Source: JAVBUY01 sp031552735 (GTDB lineage Bacteria; Bacillota; Clostridia; Christensenellales; Aristaeellaceae). From it: a stretch of 44,140 nucleotides of DNA. The notes under the pieces were generated by a model. That model was not told the origin of the DNA and did no database searches. It worked only from the letters and a program-made list of their open reading frames with translations. Below, in pieces: positions 16,384-25,418 of this stretch. The first letter of the stretch is position 1. Every line of letters begins with the position of its first letter. Location of the stretch: contig JAVBMF010000066.1 of assembly GCA_031552735.1 (NCBI GenBank), positions 1-44,140 on the forward strand, read 5' to 3'. The position numbers were made by a program, and so were the translations under genes.

Positions 16384-17643
16384 ATGGGCATGACCATGAG
16401 CCAAAAGATTCTGGCGGCACACGCGGGGCTGCCTGCGGTGGTGCCGGGACAGCTTATCCGCGCGAAGGTGGATATGGTGCTGGGCAATGACATTACCGCG
16501 CCGGTGGCCATCCACGCCTTTGACGAGGCGGGCTTTACCCAGGTCTTTGACACGGAAAAAATCGCGCTGGTGATGGATCACTTCACCCCCAACAAGGACA
16601 TCAAAGCCGCCGAACAGTGCAAAGTGGTGCGCGAATTTGCGCACGTGCACAACATTGCGCACTTCTATGACGTGGGCGAGATGGGCATTGAGCACGCGCT
16701 GCTGCCGGAAAAAGGGCTGGTGGCGAGCGGCGAGCTGATCATCGGCGCGGATTCGCACACCTGCACATACGGCGCGCTGGGCGCGTTTTCTACCGGTGTG
16801 GGCAGCACGGACATGGCCGCCGGCATGGCCAAGGGCATGGCGTGGTTCAAGGTGCCCACCGCCATCCAGTTTGTGCTGAGCGGAAAACTTGGGCCGTGGG
16901 TGTCGGGCAAGGATGTGATTCTGCATATCATCGGCGCAATCGGCGTGGATGGCGCGCTGTATCAGTCGATGGAGTTTACGGGCCCAGGCGTCGCCGCGCT
17001 GACGATGGACGACCGATTCACCATGGCGAATATGGCCATTGAGGCGGGGGCCAAGAACGGCATCTTCCCGGTGGACGACGCGACGATCGCCTATATGAAG
17101 GGCAAGGTGAGCCGCCCCTACACGGTCTTTGCGCCCGACCCCGACGCGCCATACGAGCGCGTCATCCACATCGACCTGTCCGCCGTGCGCCCCACCGTTG
17201 CCTTCCCCTTTCGGCCGGACTGCACGCGCAGTATCGACGATGTGGGCGACGTGCCCATCGATCAGGTGGTCATCGGCTCGTGCACCAACGGCAGGCTGGA
17301 GGATCTGCGCATCGCCGCGAAGGTGTTGCGCGGACGCAAAGTGAGCCGGAACGTGCGCACAATCATCATTCCGGCCACACAACTGATCTATAAGCAGGCG
17401 ATGGAAGAAGGGCTGCTGGCTGTGTTCGTGGATGCGGGCTGCGCGGTCTCCACGCCGACCTGCGGCCCTTGCCTGGGTGGGTATATGGGCATCCTGGCCA
17501 AGGGCGAGCGCGCGGTCAGCACGACCAACCGCAACTTTGTCGGGCGCATGGGACACACGCAGAGCGAGGTGTATCTGGCGAGCCCGGCGGTGGCGGCCGC
17601 GTCCGCGGTGATGGGCCGCATCGCGTCCCCGGAACAGATGTGA
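16384..17643 (+). CDS. leuC: 3-isopropylmalate dehydratase, large subunit
   Basis: 419 residues, an aconitase-superfamily subunit that with LeuD isomerises 2- to 3-isopropylmalate. The [4Fe-4S] ligands are visible as SCTNGR and CGPCLGG, with the earlier GADSHTCTYGALGAFSTGVGSTD. Length fits the shorter, homoaconitase-like LeuC form common in Clostridia and archaea rather than the 465-residue enterobacterial type. The ATG at 16384 has GGAAGGAGAG upstream; ATGs at codons 3 and 5 are alternatives. Confidence 0.94.
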   Translation: MGMTMSQKILAAHAGLPAVVPGQLIRAKVDMVLGNDITAPVAIHAFDEAGFTQVFDTEKIALVMDHFTPNKDIKAAEQCKVVREFAHVHNIAHFYDVGEMGIEHALLPEKGLVASGELIIGADSHTCTYGALGAFSTGVGSTDMAAGMAKGMAWFKVPTAIQFVLSGKLGPWVSGKDVILHIIGAIGVDGALYQSMEFTGPGVAALTMDDRFTMANMAIEAGAKNGIFPVDDATIAYMKGKVSRPYTVFAPDPDAPYERVIHIDLSAVRPTVAFPFRPDCTRSIDDVGDVPIDQVVIGSCTNGRLEDLRIAAKVLRGRKVSRNVRTIIIPATQLIYKQAMEEGLLAVFVDAGCAVSTPTCGPCLGGYMGILAKGERAVSTTNRNFVGRMGHTQSEVYLASPAVAAASAVMGRIASPEQM

Positions 17644-17655
17644 GGAGGAGAAAAC

Positions 17656-18147
17656 ATGCCGAAAGTCATCAAATACGGGGATCATGTGGACACGGATGTG
17701 ATTATCCCCGCCCGGTATCTGAATGTGTTCACGCCCGAGGAGCTGGCGGTGCACTGCATGGAGGATTTGGACCCCGCGTTCCATCAGAAGGTCAAGCCGG
17801 GCGATATCATCGTCGGTGGGGCGAACTTCGGATGCGGCTCCTCGCGCGAGCACGCGCCGATCGCCATCAAGGCGTCGGGCATTTCGCTGGTCATCGCGGA
17901 CTCGTTCGCGCGCATTTTCTTCCGCAACGCCATCAATGTCGGCCTGCCGATTCTGGAATGCCCGGAGGCGTCGAAGGCGATCCGCGACGGCGATGAGGTG
18001 GCGGTGGATTTCAGCACCGGCGAAATCAAGAACCTCAGCAAAAACGAAACCTACCACGTCCTGCCGTTCCCGCCGTTCATTCAGGACATTATGGACGCGG
18101 GCGGCTGGCTGGAATCCCTGCGCGGGGAGGATGCCGATGCGATATAA
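17656..18147 (+). CDS. leuD: 3-isopropylmalate dehydratase, small subunit
   Basis: 163 residues, the swivel-domain partner of LeuC. DTDVIIPARYLN at the N-terminus and GANFGCGSSREHAPIAI are the family signatures that close over the substrate. Length fits the short LeuD form that pairs with the 419-residue LeuC. GAGGAG precedes the ATG, 12 bases after leuC. Its last 11 bases overlap leuB. Confidence 0.94.
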   Translation: MPKVIKYGDHVDTDVIIPARYLNVFTPEELAVHCMEDLDPAFHQKVKPGDIIVGGANFGCGSSREHAPIAIKASGISLVIADSFARIFFRNAINVGLPILECPEASKAIRDGDEVAVDFSTGEIKNLSKNETYHVLPFPPFIQDIMDAGGWLESLRGEDADAI

Positions 18148-19213
18148 CATTGCGGTCATCGCGGGCGACGGCATTGGCCCGGAAATTACGCGCGAGGCGG
18201 TGCGCACGCTGGCGCGGGTGGGCGAGTTGTTTGGACACGAGTTTGCGTTCACCGCCGTGCAGATGGGCGGATGCGCCATCGACACATGCGGCGTGCCGCT
18301 GCCGGAAGAAACGGTGCGGGTGTGCAAGGCGTCGGACGCCGTGCTGCTGGGCGCTGTGGGCGGGCCGCAGTGGGAGCATCTGCCCGGCCATCAGCGCCCG
18401 GAGGCGGGGCTGCTGGGCATACGTGCGGCGCTGGGGCTCTACGCCAACCTGCGCCCCGCGACGCTGCACAAAGCCCTGCTGGATGCCTGCCCGCTCAAGC
18501 CGTCGGTCATTGGCGAGGGGTTTGATATCATGATCGTGCGCGAGCTCATCGGCGGCATTTATTTCGGCGAGCGCGGCCGCAAGACCGTGGACACCGGCAC
18601 CGCCGCGTTTGACACGGAGTATTATACCCAGCGCGATATCGAGCGCATCGGCCGCGTGGGGTTTGCGCTGGCCATGCAGCGCGGCAAGAAGCTGTGCTCT
18701 GTCGATAAAGCGAATGTGTTGGAAACCTCGCGCCTGTGGAGAGAGACCATGCACCGGCTGCGGGAGGAATACCCGCAGGTGGCGTATACCGACATGCTGG
18801 TGGACAACGCCGCCATGCAGCTCGTGCGCAATCCGCTGCAATTTGACGTGATGGTCACGTCCAACATGTTCGGGGATATCCTGTCGGACGAGGCAAGTAT
18901 GATCACTGGCTCCATCGGCATGCTGCCCTCCGCCAGTTTGGGCGACGGGTCGTTCGGCCTGTATGAGCCCATTCATGGCTCCGCGCCGGACATCGCCGGG
19001 CAGGGGAAGGCAAACCCGGTGGCCACCATCTTATCGGCGGCGATGCTGCTGCGCATCTCGCTGAAGCTGGAGAAGGAAGCGGCGGCGGTGGAGGACGCGG
19101 TGCAAAAAGTGTTTGCGCAGGGGCTGCGCACTGCGGATATCCATAGCGAAGGGTGCACGCTGGTGAGCACCACGGACATGGGGGAAGCCATCCGTGCGGC
19201 GCTGGTTTCGTGA
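18137..19213 (+). CDS. leuB: 3-isopropylmalate dehydrogenase
   Basis: 358 residues. NAD-dependent oxidative decarboxylation of 3-isopropylmalate to 2-oxoisocaproate, which IlvE aminates to leucine. Signatures: IAGDGIGPEI at the N-terminus, LLGAVGGPQW, the LRPA substrate loop, RELIGGIYFG, and NMFGDILSDEASMITGSIG with GLYEPIHGSAPDIAG near the cofactor site. The start ATG lies within leuD with GGGGAGG six bases upstream. It is the last gene of the operon. Confidence 0.95.
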   Translation: MRYNIAVIAGDGIGPEITREAVRTLARVGELFGHEFAFTAVQMGGCAIDTCGVPLPEETVRVCKASDAVLLGAVGGPQWEHLPGHQRPEAGLLGIRAALGLYANLRPATLHKALLDACPLKPSVIGEGFDIMIVRELIGGIYFGERGRKTVDTGTAAFDTEYYTQRDIERIGRVGFALAMQRGKKLCSVDKANVLETSRLWRETMHRLREEYPQVAYTDMLVDNAAMQLVRNPLQFDVMVTSNMFGDILSDEASMITGSIGMLPSASLGDGSFGLYEPIHGSAPDIAGQGKANPVATILSAAMLLRISLKLEKEAAAVEDAVQKVFAQGLRTADIHSEGCTLVSTTDMGEAIRAALVS

Positions 19214-19255
19214 GACGCGAAATGGTGTGAGAGATAAAGGGATAAGGTAGGGATG

Positions 19256-19282
19256 CGAGCGACGGTGTAAAGCCGTCGCTCG
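19256..19282 (+). terminator. terminator after leuB
   Basis: CGAGCGACGG and CCGTCGCTCG form a perfect ten-base stem with a seven-base loop. The T-run after it is poor (TGTCGCTT). It ends the ilv-leu block. C-rich tracts at 19292-19310 follow and have no visible role. Confidence 0.55.
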
Positions 19283-19363
19283 TGTCGCTTGCCCCCCCAC
19301 CCCCCACCCGCTTTGCGCACAGCCTGACTTTTTTCCGCGCGCCAGCTTTTGTTGCTAAAATGC

Positions 19364-19392
19364 TTGAAAGCGCGCGCTGCTTTGGGTATCAT
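19364..19392 (+). promoter_or_regulatory. sigma-A promoter of the GH112 gene
   Basis: TTGAAA (19364-19369), 17 bases, TATCAT (19387-19392), followed within 40 bases by the GAGGAGG of the GH112 gene. Both boxes deviate from consensus, as is usual for regulated sugar genes. Confidence 0.6.
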
Positions 19393-19428
19393 GGACAGGC
19401 AAACAACCCAATGAGGAGGATCATTTGT

Positions 19429-21573
19429 ATGTCGAAGGGTCGCTTCACGATGCCCACCCAGGAGAACATGGATGAAAAGCTGATCGAGCTGATTGAACGC
19501 TGGGGGGCGGACGCGGTGCGCGACAGCGACGGCACGAAGCTTTCCGCGGCGGTCTGCAAGGTCGTGGACAAGGTATATAGCAATTTCTTTCCCGTCAGGC
19601 AGGACCAGGAGTATGCCAAGGCGCACCCGGACGAGCTGCAACACATCTATCTGCTGACCGATCAGCGCGTGGCCGAGGGCACCACGCTTTCCATCACGCT
19701 GCTGGCGGACTACTTTGGCCGCGAGTTTCTGGTGGATGCGCACCATGACCCCAAGGCATGGTGGGAAGTGATCGACCGCACCACCGGCGAGGTTGTGCAT
19801 GCCTGGCACTACGCCGACGGCGTGGTGACCCTGACCGACGCCAAGCCCTTCCACGCGTACACGGTCGCGTTTCTGGCGTATCAGACCTGGGACCCCACCC
19901 ACATGTACAACCATCTGGTCAACCAGTGGGGCGACGATGTGCCGCCGTCGCTGCCGTATGACCCGGCCAACCCGGCCACCTGCGAGCGGATGCTGGCCTT
20001 CTATGAGGCGTGGCTGCAAGACCACGCCGATGTGCGGGTGGTGCGCTTTACCACGTTCTTCTACCATTTCACGCTCAATTACTCCGACAAGGCGCAGAAA
20101 AAATACGTGGACTGGTTTGGGTACAACACGTCGAACAGCCCGATCCTGATCGAAGCGTTCGCCAAGGAGTACGGGCAAAAGCCGCGCCCGGAGGAGCTGG
20201 TGGATCAGGGGTATTACAACAATACGTTCCGTTCGCCCAGCAAAGTGTACCGGGCATATATGGACTTTGTACAGCGGTTTGTGGCGCGGACCGCGAAAAA
20301 GCTGGTGGACCTGACGCATCGCTATGGTAAAGAGGCGATGATGTTCCTGGGCGACAACTATATCGGCACGGAGCCGTACGGCGCGTATTGGCGCGAGATC
20401 GGCATCGACGCGGTGGTGGGCTCGGTGGGCAACGGCGTGACGCTGCGCATGATCGCCGACATCCCGCAGGTGGCATATACCGAGGGCCGCTTTCTGCCTT
20501 ATTTCTTCCCCGATACGTTCCACGAGGGCGGGCAGCCCACGCTGGAGCTGAACGACTGCTGGCTGAAAGCGCGGCGCGCGATGCTGCGCAACAGCGTGGA
20601 TCGCATCGGCTATGGCGGCTATCCCGCGCTGGCGGCGATGTTCCCGGACTTTGTGGAGCGCGTCAGCGAGATCGCCAACGAGTTCCGCACGCTAATGGAT
20701 CAGGCGCAAAAGACCCAGCCGTATACGCTGCCCGGCAAGGTGGCGATGCTCAACGCCTGGGGCGATTTGCGCGCCTGGCAGTGCTATCTGGTGCACCACG
20801 ACCTGCCCTATAAGCAGACCGCCATCTACCTCGGCGTGCTGGAGGCGCTGTCCGGGCTGGCGCTGGACGTGTCGTTCCTGTCGTTTGACGACATCCGCAA
20901 CGGGGTGCCGTCGGATGTCAGCGTCATCATCAACGCGGGCCCGGCGTACACCGCCTTCAGCGGCGGCGAGGTGTGGGCGGATGCGCAGGTCATCTGCGCG
21001 CTGCGCCGGTGGGTGCATGCGGGCGGCGGATTCATCGGCGTGGGCGAACCGTCCGCGTACCAGCATCAGGGGCGCTACTTCCAGCTTGCCGATGTGCTGG
21101 GCGTGGACAAGGAGAATTGCCTGTCGCTGGGCACCAGCAAATACGAACCGTCGCAGCACAGCGCGCACTTCATCACCGAGGGGCTGGGCGCGCTGGAGCT
21201 GGGCGCGTGCGTGGACGATGTGTACGCCGTCGCGTCCGATACGGCGGTGCTGGATAGCCGCGACGGCTGCGCGCGCGTCAGCGTGCACCCCTATGGCAAG
21301 GGCCGCGCGGCGTATCTGGCCGGGCTGCCCTATAGCCCGCGCAACGCGCGCCTGCTGCTTAAAGCGGTGTACTGGGCTGCCTCTCGCGAGCAGACGCTGC
21401 GCCGCTGGTATGCGGAAAACGTGAATGTGGAGTGCGCCGCGTACCCGGAAAAGGGCGTCTATGCGCTGGCCAACAACACATCGGAGCCGCAAACCACCGA
21501 CTACTATCTGGGCGACGGGCAAAAGCGCAGCGCCACGCTGGCGCCGATGGAGCTAAAGTGGTTCCCGATGTAA
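19429..21573 (+). CDS. GH112 beta-1,3-galactosyl-N-acetylhexosamine phosphorylase
   Basis: 714 residues. Family GH112 enzymes cleave beta-galactosides such as lacto-N-biose (Gal-beta-1,3-GlcNAc) and galacto-N-biose with phosphate, giving galactose 1-phosphate inside the cell. Evidence: the start KGRFTMPT, GADAVRDSDGT, VRFTTFFYHFTLNY, and GDNYIGTEPYGAYW, whose Asp (residue 309) lies where the catalytic acid is expected, then a C-terminal glutamine-amidotransferase-like domain. No signal peptide, as expected for a cytoplasmic phosphorylase. Galactosyl-rhamnose phosphorylases are in the same family, so the acceptor sugar is not settled. The ATG at 19429 follows GAGGAGG. A two-component system and an importer lie downstream. 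Confidence 0.88.
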   Translation: MSKGRFTMPTQENMDEKLIELIERWGADAVRDSDGTKLSAAVCKVVDKVYSNFFPVRQDQEYAKAHPDELQHIYLLTDQRVAEGTTLSITLLADYFGREFLVDAHHDPKAWWEVIDRTTGEVVHAWHYADGVVTLTDAKPFHAYTVAFLAYQTWDPTHMYNHLVNQWGDDVPPSLPYDPANPATCERMLAFYEAWLQDHADVRVVRFTTFFYHFTLNYSDKAQKKYVDWFGYNTSNSPILIEAFAKEYGQKPRPEELVDQGYYNNTFRSPSKVYRAYMDFVQRFVARTAKKLVDLTHRYGKEAMMFLGDNYIGTEPYGAYWREIGIDAVVGSVGNGVTLRMIADIPQVAYTEGRFLPYFFPDTFHEGGQPTLELNDCWLKARRAMLRNSVDRIGYGGYPALAAMFPDFVERVSEIANEFRTLMDQAQKTQPYTLPGKVAMLNAWGDLRAWQCYLVHHDLPYKQTAIYLGVLEALSGLALDVSFLSFDDIRNGVPSDVSVIINAGPAYTAFSGGEVWADAQVICALRRWVHAGGGFIGVGEPSAYQHQGRYFQLADVLGVDKENCLSLGTSKYEPSQHSAHFITEGLGALELGACVDDVYAVASDTAVLDSRDGCARVSVHPYGKGRAAYLAGLPYSPRNARLLLKAVYWAASREQTLRRWYAENVNVECAAYPEKGVYALANNTSEPQTTDYYLGDGQKRSATLAPMELKWFPM

Positions 21574-21595
21574 GCGCCGGAGAAGGGACATCACC

Positions 21596-23299
21596 ATGCG
21601 CGTGCGCAGAAGCATTTTCAAACGGCTGATATGGGTGCTTTCCTCCGTCACGATGCTGTGCATTGCGCTGGTGGTCTTTGTGCTGTACCAATACTCGTCC
21701 ATGCAGTTTGAAAAGACCTTCTTCGCCCACAACCGGAACATTCTGGACAACGCGATGAACGACTTTGAGAACTATCTGGAGGAGCTGAGCGATTTTTCGC
21801 TGAACATCCGGCAGGACGAGGGCCTGCTGGAATCGCTGATCACCGGGCGCTATTCGTTCAACACCGTGGCGGAAAAGCTGCGGCTGCTCAACGCCGGACG
21901 CAGGAACCTGAACGTCAAACGCGTCGAATACTACCTGCCCGGGATGGGGCGCGCCCTTGTGATCGACGATTCGCACCTGTCCACCAAGACGCTGGACTAC
22001 AGCGCCGCCAAGTGGTTCGCCGACATCGACAAAAGCCCGCGCATGCAGTACATCGGCCCGGGCTATCAGCAGCAGGGCGTGTTTTTCAGCTACTACCGCA
22101 GCATCATCGACTTTCAGCGCAAGGACAACAAAGCGATGATCGTGCGCGTGGATGTCGATCCCAAGGTGATCAATCAACTGATCACCTTTGCGCAGTTGTC
22201 CGAGGGCGAAATGTTCTTCTTCTACCTCAACGACGCGATGCTGCTCTATACCACCGCGCCTTCCTTCATCATACAGGAAACGGTGCCGCTGCTGCTGGGT
22301 GAGGACAGCCGCTTCTCCTACGAGGGGCAGGACTATCTGCGCACAGCGGTGCGGTCGGACGACGGCGCGCTGCGCATGGTCAAGATCGTGCCGCGCACCA
22401 GCTTTTTCGCGCAGATGTCGTCGGTGCTGATCGCCTCGCTGGGCATTGCCGCGTTCTCCATCCTGCTGGCCTTCCTGCTGACCTACGCGTCGGTGCGGCG
22501 CATCACCCGCAGCGTGTATCGGCTGCTGGAGGGCATCTCGCAGGTGCCGGACGGCGACATCACCTTTGCGCAGAGCGCCACCGATGAAATCGGCGTGATC
22601 GCCCGCAAGCTGGACGAAATGACCCGGCGCATCCGCCAGCTATTGGCCACCGAGCGCGGCCTGATCCGCAGCGAGCAGCGCGCGCTGCAAAAGGCGATGG
22701 AGGCCCGCGTCAACCCGCATTTCCTGTACAACTCGTTGCAGGCGATCTCCGGCAAGGCGTATGCCAACGGTGATACGGCGGTCTGCGAGATGATCGAGGC
22801 GCTGTCGAGCACGTACCGCTACTGCATCAACAACGCCAGCAATGTGTCGATCTGCGATGAGGTCGAGAACGTGCAGAACTACATTGCGATCGGGCGGCTG
22901 CGCTTTGGCGAGCGGCTGCGCATGGAGCTGGACGTGGACGACATGGCGCTGGAGGCGGAAGTGCCGCGCCTGTGCCTGCAAATCATGGTGGAAAACGCCA
23001 TGAAATACGCGCTGGAAGCCAACACCAAGGGCATTGTGATCGGCGTTGTCATCCGCCGCGAGAACGAGTTTTTGCGCATCACGGTCAGCGACGACGGCAA
23101 GGGCGTGACCGCCGAAAAGCTGGCCGCGCTGCGCGCGCAGATCGCCAGCACCAACTATCTGGCGGAGGAGGAGTCGTCCACCGGCCTGCACAGCCTGTAT
23201 GGGCGGCTGAAAATGATGTACCCCAAGGGCGTACGCTTTGTCATCGACAGCCAGGAGGGCGCGTTCTTCCGCGTGGAGATCACAATCACCCTGATGTAG
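21596..23299 (+). CDS. YesM-type sensor histidine kinase
   Basis: 567 residues. Two membrane segments (about 10-32 and 270-300) bracket a 240-residue extracellular sensor domain. A HAMP-like linker and the LytS/YesM-type kinase core follow: EARVNPHFLYNSLQAIS with the phospho-acceptor His, then an HATPase with MVENAMKYAL and DDGKG. This class commonly controls carbohydrate uptake in Bacillota. The ATG at 21596 follows GGAGAAGGG, 22 bases after the GH112 gene. The partner is the response regulator immediately downstream. Confidence 0.9.
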   Translation: MRVRRSIFKRLIWVLSSVTMLCIALVVFVLYQYSSMQFEKTFFAHNRNILDNAMNDFENYLEELSDFSLNIRQDEGLLESLITGRYSFNTVAEKLRLLNAGRRNLNVKRVEYYLPGMGRALVIDDSHLSTKTLDYSAAKWFADIDKSPRMQYIGPGYQQQGVFFSYYRSIIDFQRKDNKAMIVRVDVDPKVINQLITFAQLSEGEMFFFYLNDAMLLYTTAPSFIIQETVPLLLGEDSRFSYEGQDYLRTAVRSDDGALRMVKIVPRTSFFAQMSSVLIASLGIAAFSILLAFLLTYASVRRITRSVYRLLEGISQVPDGDITFAQSATDEIGVIARKLDEMTRRIRQLLATERGLIRSEQRALQKAMEARVNPHFLYNSLQAISGKAYANGDTAVCEMIEALSSTYRYCINNASNVSICDEVENVQNYIAIGRLRFGERLRMELDVDDMALEAEVPRLCLQIMVENAMKYALEANTKGIVIGVVIRRENEFLRITVSDDGKGVTAEKLAALRAQIASTNYLAEEESSTGLHSLYGRLKMMYPKGVRFVIDSQEGAFFRVEITITLM

Positions 23300-23317
23300 A
23301 CGAAAGGAGGGGGCGGG

Positions 23318-24016
23318 ATGTACACACTGCTGCTGGTGGACGACGAGCCGCATGTGCGCCAGGCGATCATCCAGATGTGCGACATGCAGCGGCTGGGCAT
23401 CGGCCGCGTGATCCAGAGCGACAACGGCGTGGACGCGCTGGCGCTGATCCGGCAGGAAAACCCGGACATCGTGATCACCGACATGAAGATGCCGCTGTCT
23501 GACGGCGCCGATTTGCTGCGCAAGTGCCGGGAGATCGGCTTTGAGGGCAAGGTGATCGTGCTGAGCGGGTTTGACAACTTCGAGTATACCCGCGAGGGCA
23601 TCCGCTTTGGCGTGTTCGACTATCTGCTCAAGCCGATCAATCCGCATGAGCTGTACGACACGCTGGAAAAAGCGGTGTGCGCCATTGGCAACGTGACGCC
23701 GCAAAGCTCCTTCATCGAGGAAATCAAAAGCTACATCGGCGAGCACTACGCAGAGGAGATCAGCCTGGACTTCTTCTGCAAAAAGTACTTTCTGTCGAAG
23801 GCGTACATCCTGCGCCGCTTCAAGGAGAAGTTTGGCATGGGCATCTATGAGTGGGTGATGATCGTGCGCATGAACGAGGCCAAGCGCTTCCTGACCCAGA
23901 CCGACGAGCAGATACAGGAGATCGCGCACCGCGTGGGCTTTAACGACAGCCATTACTTTAGCAAGGCGTTCAAGAACCGGTTTGGCATTTCGCCCAAGGA
24001 AATACGCAAGCCATAG
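23318..24016 (+). CDS. YesN-type response regulator (REC plus AraC HTH)
   Basis: 232 residues. The receiver domain starts LLLVDDEPHVRQ, with phospho-acceptor Asp in IVITDMKMP and a conserved Lys in LLKPINPHEL. The C-terminal AraC-type double helix-turn-helix has LSKAYILRRFKEKFG and the signature IAHRVGFNDSHYFSKAFKNRFGISP. It is shorter than many YesN proteins because the linker is reduced. AAGGAGGG precedes the ATG. The likely targets are the importer promoter near 25354 or the GH112 promoter (inference). Confidence 0.92.
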   Translation: MYTLLLVDDEPHVRQAIIQMCDMQRLGIGRVIQSDNGVDALALIRQENPDIVITDMKMPLSDGADLLRKCREIGFEGKVIVLSGFDNFEYTREGIRFGVFDYLLKPINPHELYDTLEKAVCAIGNVTPQSSFIEEIKSYIGEHYAEEISLDFFCKKYFLSKAYILRRFKEKFGMGIYEWVMIVRMNEAKRFLTQTDEQIQEIAHRVGFNDSHYFSKAFKNRFGISPKEIRKP

Positions 24017-24049
24017 CGCGGCATCACGACGGCGGGGAGGCGGCGAACA

Positions 24050-25240
24050 ATGAAGAAAATGTGGGCGTGGGTGGCGCTGGCACTGGCGCTGGCCCTGTTT
24101 GGCGCGTGGCTGTTCCGGTATGTGTTTACAGACCGCGACAGCCAGCTTAGCCAACCCACGCGGCCCGCCGCCCACCAAACCATCACCCTCCAGTGGCTGG
24201 ACGACTGCGAATACGCGCAGGCGGAGATCGACGAGGCGCTGGCGCAGTTTGGCCGCGAGAACGGCGTGAAGGTGCAGGCCGAGCATGTGTCCGGCAACTA
24301 TGACGTGCTGCTGAAAACGCGGCTGAACGCGGGCGAAATCCCCGATGTGTGGATGAACCGCGCCGGGGATGAGAACGGCATGTTTGCCCAGTACGCCTAC
24401 GACTGGGCGGGGGACGCGGCGCTGGCGCAGTTTGACGCGGCGGACATTGCGCCGTGCCGGGAGGGGGACGCGGTGGTCGGCCTGCCCGGCGCGCGGGAAA
24501 TCTATGGGCTGATCTACAACAAGCGGCTGTTTGCGCAGGCGGGCATCGGGCAAGCGCCGCAAACGCTGACCGAGCTGAAAGCGGCCTGCGCCGCGCTGAA
24601 GGCGGCGGGCATCCTGCCGTTCTGCAATGCCTATAAGGAGGCGCGCGTGCTGACAAACATCGCGGCGCAGTTCCATGCGCCACAGCAGACCCTGCCGGGC
24701 GGCAGCGGCCTGGACACCGACGCGCTGCTCGCCTATCTGGATTTGACGCTGGCGAACGGGCAGCCCAATCCGCTGGAGACCGACTGGCGCGCCGCCGCGC
24801 AGGCCATCGCCAAGGGCGAGGCCGCCATGTCGTATCTGGGCAACTGGTGCGAGACCACCATCAAGCGCATGGACCCGTATGTGAACATCGGGCTGGAGCC
24901 GCTGCCGGTCAGCGAGTCGGCGCAGGACGCGCGCCTGCGCGCCACGCCGCCCGCCGTGTGGAAGCTGAACGCCAGCGGCGAGCACTTGGCGCAGGCCAGG
25001 GCGCTGCTGCTGTTTTTCCTGACCAGCGAGCAGGGGCAGGCGCTGAACCAGCGCATCTATGGCGCGCCGCCCGCTGACGGCGCGTGGCAGTTGGGCGCGT
25101 CGGGCTGGCCCAGTGCCTTTGGCGCGACGTGCCCGGAGATTTTGCAGAGCTATCTGGACGGCAGCCTGTCCGCGCAGGAAACGGCGGCGGCGCTCAGTGC
25201 GAGCTGGGCGGACTTCGCCGGGGATACAATCGGGCGCTGA
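24050..25240 (+). CDS. membrane-anchored extracellular solute-binding protein
   Basis: 396 residues with the fold signature of family 1 sugar-binding proteins (ITLQWLDDCEY..., DVWMNRAGDENG, IYGLIYNKRLFAQAGI). The N-terminus MKKMWAWVALALALALFGAWLF is one hydrophobic segment with no lipobox Cys and no obvious signal peptidase site, so it may stay membrane-anchored. It lies 33 bases after the response regulator and ahead of an importer that has its own, unrelated binding protein. This suggests a sensory partner of the histidine kinase rather than a transport subunit (inference). A plain importer binding protein is the alternative. Confidence 0.75.
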   Translation: MKKMWAWVALALALALFGAWLFRYVFTDRDSQLSQPTRPAAHQTITLQWLDDCEYAQAEIDEALAQFGRENGVKVQAEHVSGNYDVLLKTRLNAGEIPDVWMNRAGDENGMFAQYAYDWAGDAALAQFDAADIAPCREGDAVVGLPGAREIYGLIYNKRLFAQAGIGQAPQTLTELKAACAALKAAGILPFCNAYKEARVLTNIAAQFHAPQQTLPGGSGLDTDALLAYLDLTLANGQPNPLETDWRAAAQAIAKGEAAMSYLGNWCETTIKRMDPYVNIGLEPLPVSESAQDARLRATPPAVWKLNASGEHLAQARALLLFFLTSEQGQALNQRIYGAPPADGAWQLGASGWPSAFGATCPEILQSYLDGSLSAQETAAALSASWADFAGDTIGR

Positions 25241-25313
25241 GCGGTGTTATTTGCTGGCTCTAACTGAGCAGATTATACAGATTTGTCCAATCTTCCATAG
25301 GGAAAATATCCGA

Positions 25314-25323
25314 ATTGTACAAT
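25314..25323. promoter_or_regulatory. palindrome upstream of the importer operon
   Basis: ATTGTACAAT is a perfect ten-base palindrome in an AT-rich stretch about 40 bases upstream of the putative -35. Half-sites resembling TTGT recur nearby (25283, 25336). It is a plausible operator for the AraC-type regulator or a catabolite regulator, but the binding protein cannot be named. Confidence 0.3.
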
Positions 25324-25353
25324 AATTTGCACTAATTGTTTACCATGTTCTAT

Positions 25354-25381
25354 TTTTTGTTGCGGGTGAACCCGGTATACT
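25354..25381 (+). promoter_or_regulatory. sigma-A-like promoter of the importer operon
   Basis: TTTTTG (25354-25359), 16 bases, TATACT (25376-25381), about 25 bases before the GGAGGAGG of the binding-protein gene. The weak -35 is typical of an activated promoter. An alternative pair is TTGCAC (25327-25332) with TATTTT (25351-25356). Confidence 0.45.
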
Positions 25382-25418
25382 GGAAGCAACAAAAACCCCA
25401 TAACTGGAGGAGGAGAAC

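Noticed and set aside
14956..18327. A 1123-residue open frame on the minus strand across leuA-leuD
   Set aside because: A GC-rich shadow of the operon; His/Arg-rich low-complexity translation and no recognisable domain. The same applies to minus 22640-24985 and plus 1139-3001.
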